Of a stretch of 64,000 nt of DNA, positions 58,900 through 64,000 are shown one piece after another (position 1 is the first letter of the stretch; the number at the start of each line of letters is the position of its first letter). The position numbers were made by a program, and so were the translations under genes. The DNA comes from Talaromyces rugulosus. Lineage: Eukaryota; Ascomycota; Eurotiomycetes; Eurotiales; Trichocomaceae. The notes under the pieces were generated by a model. That model was not told the DNA's origin, searched no databases, and was given only the letters and a program-made list of their open reading frames with translations. The stretch spans positions 3,100,001 to 3,164,000 of the forward strand of contig NC_049563.1 in the NCBI RefSeq assembly GCF_013368755.1, given 5' to 3'.

Positions 58900-60447
58900 T
58901 TAATGAACACCATTTGAACTGGCCATCGCAATTTTTTCCAGCACATCGGTCACGACTGCAAAGTCCCTCAACACGTCTGTTCTCCAGTTGGAAGCGGCAA
59001 TCCGGCATGCTGGCTTGCCGTCCCACGAGGTGCCAGACACAAACATTTTGGATGTAGTATTGATCCTCTTGGCTAGCTCCTGGTTGAGCGACTCGTTATT
59101 TGCTCTAAAGAGCACAACCATAAAGGTTTGAGCACACAGCTCATCTTCACTGCGTGCCACGGGCAGGGGAGTATAAGCGGGATGGTCATAGAGCCAGCCA
59201 GCCACCATACGGGCAAAGCGAATCTGCGTTTCGAGAACGGTTTTGAACCCGTTCCTGCCATAGGCCATCAACGAAGCGTAAACAGGAAGGGCCCGGAGCC
59301 GTCTAGAGTTTTCGATCCCAATATTCAATGGCGACGGAACCGTCGCGCCTTCACTAGCTGCAGAGTTCAAATACACTGCATTTGCGTTGCGGAAAACATC
59401 TTCGGTTAAGTTTGATGGTGTATGGCGGCAGAGGAAGATTCCACAGTCATAGGGGACGTTTAGGAATTTATGTGCATCCCCGGTGATGGAATCTGCCAGT
59501 TCCATACCTTCACAGCCTGCGGTGATGGTTCTGAAATCTTCTTCGGCGGGGTCCAGGACACGCCCAAAGATGCCAAATGCCCCGTCAACATGTATCCATG
59601 CGCCGTACTTATCGCATAGGCGTCGTAGCTCTAGCATTTGTTTCTTGCCATTCGTTGCAAAATGGCCCGTGTTCACTTCACCACAGGAGACGACGACGAT
59701 ACTGGCTCGATCCTGGTTCGAGAGCTCTTTTTCCAAGACACCCATGTCGATTTCAAGTGGGTTCTTTTGCGACGTGCAGATGCTCTTGACACTTGAGCGG
59801 CCTATTCCCAGGATCCCTGCAGCCTTCCCGACTGAAGAATGAGGCATCGTCGAGAGGACTTGTATCCCTTTCAGGCCAGCCGCCAGCATAACTTCGAAGA
59901 GCCCATGCTCACCGACACTCCGGATCGAGCTGCCCCGTCGTTCTGCTGCTGTTCTCAACACGAACTCCCTGCCACAGGCCAAACCCATGATGTTGCTGCC
60001 AGTCGCACCTGTTGTGAAAGTGCCATTATGCCAAGTCCGTCGATTAAGCTTCAGCAAGTCCACAACGAGACCCAGCGCTTTTGACTCGACATCGGTGGCA
60101 ACAGAGTGCTCGTTCATATGGACTTGGACGTTTTGGTCATAGATAGAGGCTATGTTATCCGCTAGTAAAGCAGCCGGTGTCACTCCTCCGACCACAAAGC
60201 CATAGTAATTTGCACTCAGGCTGCTGCCATTGAAGCCCGGTACAATGTCATGTAGAAGATGATCTTTGGTCCGTTCTAGGCCGTGTCCTCGGTCTGGAAG
60301 GTCTTCCAGGAGGGTCATGCGTGCTTTGGCTAGAGCATCAGGAGTCGGCAGAACTCCAGACTCCCAGGGACGCAGAGCAACATCCCATAGCTCTTGGCCA
60401 ACCTGCTTAAGCCCTCTCAGGGTTTTATCCGTAGTGGTGGGATCCAT
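58900..60447 (-). CDS. PLP-dependent decarboxylase (aromatic amino acid/tyrosine/glutamate decarboxylase superfamily)
   Basis: A single exon of 515 residues from the ATG at 60445-60447 (MDPTTTDK). The longer frame from 60537 adds a Phe/Gly-rich lead that is not conserved. Group II decarboxylase signs are TTGATGSNIMGLACGR (phosphate binding), the Asp of IHVDGAFGIF (near 295) and the Schiff-base Lys in GDAHKFLNVPYDCG (near 326). Substrate cannot be told from the sequence. Fungal members include tyrosine/DOPA-type and uncharacterised enzymes, and some sit in secondary-metabolite clusters. It is divergent from the iminopeptidase gene. Confidence 0.88.
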   Translation of the reverse strand: MDPTTTDKTLRGLKQVGQELWDVALRPWESGVLPTPDALAKARMTLLEDLPDRGHGLERTKDHLLHDIVPGFNGSSLSANYYGFVVGGVTPAALLADNIASIYDQNVQVHMNEHSVATDVESKALGLVVDLLKLNRRTWHNGTFTTGATGSNIMGLACGREFVLRTAAERRGSSIRSVGEHGLFEVMLAAGLKGIQVLSTMPHSSVGKAAGILGIGRSSVKSICTSQKNPLEIDMGVLEKELSNQDRASIVVVSCGEVNTGHFATNGKKQMLELRRLCDKYGAWIHVDGAFGIFGRVLDPAEEDFRTITAGCEGMELADSITGDAHKFLNVPYDCGIFLCRHTPSNLTEDVFRNANAVYLNSAASEGATVPSPLNIGIENSRRLRALPVYASLMAYGRNGFKTVLETQIRFARMVAGWLYDHPAYTPLPVARSEDELCAQTFMVVLFRANNESLNQELAKRINTTSKMFVSGTSWDGKPACRIAASNWRTDVLRDFAVVTDVLEKIAMASSNGVH

Positions 60448-61044
60448 GAGCTTGCAGCGCGGGGCAATTGGTGCGGCGTCCAGAGAGTATTGTGAAGAAC
60501 GACCAAAAAAAAAAAAGCCGGGACCAGGGAAATACACCAGTTCATTTATCGAATTTCAAAGGCCCGCAGGCCAAAACTCCATGCAGTCATGCGGATGAGC
60601 AACTTCGCAATCTCCTGCCAGTTTGGAGCAGCGTTGCAAGGCCGGATAGTTAGCGGGACCCTCTTTTCCACTGCGGCTTCCAATCATCGCGTTGCCCGAA
60701 AAACTCATTAATCGCTATTTCCAAGGAAGATATCGCAGCGTTTTTTAACCCTGAAGGGTTAAACCAGTTCCATGGAAACGTATCCACCACCTCGACATGC
60801 CAGTGTTGATGGCTCGGAGTTGGTGACTGTTTCTCTCCAACTCGGGAGGGGCGCGTCTCCTCTCTCCTCTCTCCTCACGGGTCGCTTACCCCACAGCGCC
60901 TGCTGTCCCGCAATAATCTGACATTCCTTCTCCAACAGCCCCCTCACTTTCCAACAGCTGGAGTACTGTTTTCGAGGTCGACAACCCTCAATATAGCGTT
61001 ATTGACCCGGTTTTCGGTGGGCATCCCTCCGTCGAAGGACCACC
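60448..61044. promoter_or_regulatory. Divergent promoter region decarboxylase / iminopeptidase
   Basis: About 600 bp. It has an ACCCTGAAGGGTT imperfect palindrome near 60748-60760 and CT-rich repeats (CTCTCCTCTCTCCT) near 60859-60876. No gene is supported. Confidence 0.5.
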
Positions 61045-62785
61045 ATGGCTGCAGCAAAACTTATTGACAGGCGCCTCCGCAACGTCCCTGGTGTGTAGGA
61101 TGGCTCGACATCTCGTCCTCCCATCTCGCCTTCCCATCTGCTGACTGTGATTGATACAGGCAAACTCCGTGTGGCAGAGCTGTTCTTTGATGTCCCAGTC
61201 AATTACAGTAAGCCAAACGATGGCTCTATCCGGCTTTTTGCCCGCAGCGTGCGTCGGCAAACGTCCTTTCCAGATACGGAAAGTACCGAGAAGCCACTGC
61301 CATGGTTTGTATACTTGCAGGGTGGCCCAGGCTTTGGATGCCGGCCACCGCAAGAAGTAGGATTTGTTCCCTTCGTCTTGGACAAGGGTTATCAGGTTCT
61401 CTTCCTTGATCAGCGGGGTACTGGTCTCAGCTCCACCATCACGGCCCAGACCCTTGCTCGCCAAGGCGATGCCGTCAAACAAGCGGAATATCTCAAACAC
61501 TTCCGTGCAGACAATATTGTGCGAGATTGCGAGGCCGTTCGCAAATACTTGACCACTGATTATCCCGAAGAATATCAGAAGTGGAGCGTCCTTGGACAGA
61601 GCTTTGGCGGATTTTGTGCCACAACTTATCTTTCAAACCAGTAAGATTTTTTTAGACGCAGGTTTGTTCTAGTTATATATGCCTAACTTGCTATAGCCCT
61701 GAGAGTCTTAGAGAGGTCTTCCTCACAGGAGGCCTTCCTCCGCTCGTCAAGGGCCCAGACCCAGTCTACGCGAAAACATACGGTAAGATTTGCCTGGGAA
61801 AGAGTTTTTGATAGTCGAAGATTAATCCGAGAACAGAAAAGGTTGTTGAGCGAAATGGAATCTTCTATGAAAAATTTCCAGATGATGTGGATCGTGTGAA
61901 GAAGATCTTCCAATATTTGAAAGAAAACAAACCCCGCCTTCCATCAGGTGTGCTTACACCAGAACGTTTTCAGCAGCTTGGCATCAATTTCGGTGGTTAT
62001 GGTATGTCCCTATTTGTCACACATGAGAATGGGAAGGAAACAACTAACTTTTATTAGGTGGATTGGACTCTATTCATGGTATTCAACCCGTTTCAAACTA
62101 AAACTGTTCTCACTGGCCTGACATGTGTCAGATATCATTCTCCGAGTCACCAACGATCTTGACTTGTTTGGCTTCTTGACACGCCCAACTCTGTCTTTAA
62201 TTGAGAGCTATGGCGGATACGACAATGCAGTCATCTATGCCATTTTGCACGAGTCGATCTATTGTCAAGGGTAAGAAATACACTCTACAACAATGAATTA
62301 TTTCTCACAGTGTCTCTAGCGAAGCTTCACGCTGGTCAGCCGATAGGTTGCGCTCGCAGAATTCTCGGTTCCAGACCGACGGCAACGCGCCAGAAGTATA
62401 TTTTACTGGCGAGATGGTATGTCGTTCTCGTCAATTTAAAGATAACTTAATGCTCATTTATTACGTCTTCCAGATCTATAGAGACATGTTTGATTCCTAC
62501 GATGAACTCAAAGAGCTCAAGGATGCGGCCGAGATCCTCGCCTCGGCGGATGATTGGCCTGCTCTGTATGACGAGGCTCAATTAGCCAAGAATAAGGTCC
62601 CAGTGTACGCCGCTACCTACGTGGACGACATGTTTGTCCATTATGACCTAGCCACTGCCACGGCAAAGAAAATCAAGGGTGCTAAGCAATTCATCACAAA
62701 CACCATGTTCCATGGAGCGCTGCGCGACAGAACAGATGAGGTCATGCGTCAGCTCTTCTTCTTGAAGGAAGACTCGATCGACTAA
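61045..62785 (+). CDS. Proline iminopeptidase (alpha/beta hydrolase, S33)
   Basis: Eight exons: 61045-61090, 61160-61640, 61697-61782, 61837-62001, 62058-62078, 62132-62270, 62311-62416 and 62474-62785, together 451 residues. The oxyanion segment is YLQGGPGFG near 88, followed by DQRGTGLSS, a hallmark of the prolyl aminopeptidase group. The nucleophile is in GQSFGG near 162, and Asp and His candidates are in YVDDMFVHYD and MFHGALRD near the C-terminus. It releases N-terminal proline from peptides in the cytosol. Exon 5 encodes only seven residues. All junctions keep the frame. The gene is intron-rich compared with its neighbours. Confidence 0.92.
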
Positions 62786-62883
62786 GGCACTCGTCACGTT
62801 TTTCCTTCTTTAATCTAAGATCATATTACAGAACTACCTTAGACATAAAGCGTCTTCCTTTCTATTAAACTTCAATGTAAATT

Positions 62884-64000
62884 CTAATCTTCTAAACTCC
62901 GTCCGAAATCTATCAAACGGATTCTTCGAGCATCTCGCGGATGTAGCTGCGCAACTTTGGCTCTGACAAGAAACCTCGATGCCGCAGATTCCTTTGGTAG
63001 CTCAACGTAAGATGCCCCAGCTTCAATCAGAGAGTTTAGCAGAGCACGCATTGCAGCCGCCGCAGCCTCTCTTTTATTTGTCGGGATTGCGTCACTTTCA
63101 CCTGAATCCCCTTGTTTCTGTCGACGACGTCGGAATATTTGATCAATGCGTTGTTGCGTGGGGTCTTCTTCCTCTTCCTGAGACGTTGTTTTCGGTTTCT
63201 TCGGTTTCCCATGGTGTGTATAGCCGGCCTCGAGAGTAGAATCGGCGACTTCCAAAATATCACCCACAACGGGCCCGCCTGAATCCTCGGCTGCCAGCAT
63301 TGCAGCGAGATTGTCGTCTATAAATCGATCAAGATATTTTTTCAGTCTTGTAGCGGCACGCTGTAGTTCGTCGCTTTTCTTTTGCTCGTCCTTGATGAGC
63401 TCTTCAGCTAGTTGAGAGGGGCCCTTTGATGATTTCTCTGCATTTTCGCTCTGAAGCCGCTTGATTCGATCTCGCAGACCGCTAGCTATGAGCTTTGCAT
63501 CTCGAAGGTCTTCTTCTTCATCCTTGAGAAGTTCTCGGTTTGAGGGGAGGGTTTCCCGTACGCTCAGCACGGAGGCCTTACTCTCAACAACCACGCGCGA
63601 AGTTTCTCTTAGAGCGATTAGAGAAGGCAATGGAGAGTCTGGTGCAGGAAGATCCGGCTCAGACTGAAGCAGGGAGTCGTAAGCCTTCTTTACTCGTCTT
63701 GCTTGCGCTAATCGAGTTTTTGGCTCCATATCTGACTCAGTGAGCCCCAAGCCCTGTTTGGATGCTCGTAACTATGTATTGAATGTCAGAATACTGGCCA
63801 TCTCTTCTTTTTTGAAAGGAATTTAACATGGACGTACCTGGCGCAACGCATCTTCCTGGCGTTTCACATGTTCTTGCAGCGATTGGATTGTGTCATCAAG
63901 CCTTTTATTATATTGCTGGACAGCATCCGAAGTGAGAGGGTTCCGATTGTACTCTTCCTCCGCGTCTCGACCTCTAGCCACAAACGCACGTATCTTGTCT
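62884..64000 (-). CDS. CENP-K / Sim4-like inner-kinetochore protein (5' end outside window)
   Basis: Minus-strand exons 63838 to beyond 64000 and 62884-63771 give about 350 residues so far. Most is coiled coil (AVQQYNKRLDDTIQSLQEHV, ELLKDEEEDLRDAKLIASGL). The C-terminus has a basic stretch (DQIFRRRRQKQ), then a compact domain ending RAKVAQLHPRDARRIRLIDF. That ending resembles, from memory, the HPEDPxRIRL tail of CENP-K/Sim4, a subunit of the constitutive centromere network. The match is to a short motif only. Another coiled-coil kinetochore or spindle protein is possible. The ATG lies outside the window. Confidence 0.5.

Noticed and set aside
1..64000. tRNA genes and CRISPR arrays
   Set aside because: No GGTTCRANYCC-type B box with matching A box and acceptor stem, and no regular repeat-spacer array, was found by eye on either strand.

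Overview
The window is nuclear DNA of a filamentous ascomycete (Pezizomycotina), most likely a eurotiomycete of the Aspergillus/Penicillium/Talaromyces kind. The signs are many short GT-AG introns of about 45-90 nt with CTAAC/CTGAC-like branch sites, compact head-to-head and tail-to-tail gene pairs, a Zn2Cys6 regulator, a LaeA-like methyltransferase, and AT-rich blocks whose stop codons look like C-to-T changes (RIP-like decay). The species call is an inference; no sequence search was possible.

Left part (1-31.4 kb) is mostly conserved housekeeping DNA: an NDR-family AGC kinase, the TFIID subunit TAF1, cap trimethylguanosine synthase TGS1 head-to-head with a GRASP (Grh1) Golgi protein, a MICOS apolipoprotein-O-like subunit head-to-head with mitochondrial intermediate peptidase OCT1, a LaeA-like methyltransferase with an apparent frameshift, a roughly 4.9 kb gene-poor spacer, a mitochondrial helical-repeat-like protein, proteasome subunit beta-2 (PUP1) divergent from nucleoporin NUP159. 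A broken fungal gene and a strongly self-complementary element lie between the kinase and TAF1.

Middle part (32-53 kb) is accessory. It holds a Zn2Cys6 transcription factor, a 2OG-Fe(II) oxygenase-like gene with two doubtful junctions, two decayed gene relics, a RIP-like relic of a STAND/NLR-type gene, a secreted intradiol dioxygenase, a secreted bicupin related to oxalate decarboxylase but with a changed active-site lid, and an FAD phenol-hydroxylase-type monooxygenase. Spacers are long and AT-rich. A link between the three redox genes (aromatic ring hydroxylation, ring cleavage, oxalate handling) is possible but unproven.

Right part (53-64 kb) is again gene-dense: a Dabb-like protein, a three-KH RNA-binding protein, a Kel3/KLHDC4-type kelch protein, a PLP-dependent decarboxylase divergent from an eight-exon proline iminopeptidase, and the 3' part of a CENP-K/Sim4-like kinetochore gene that runs off the right edge.

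No CRISPR array, rRNA or convincing tRNA was seen. Exon borders were worked out by hand from splice signals and frame continuity. For each multi-exon gene reported as intact, the stated exons sum to a multiple of three; the NUP159, PUP1, TF and proline iminopeptidase models are the most secure.
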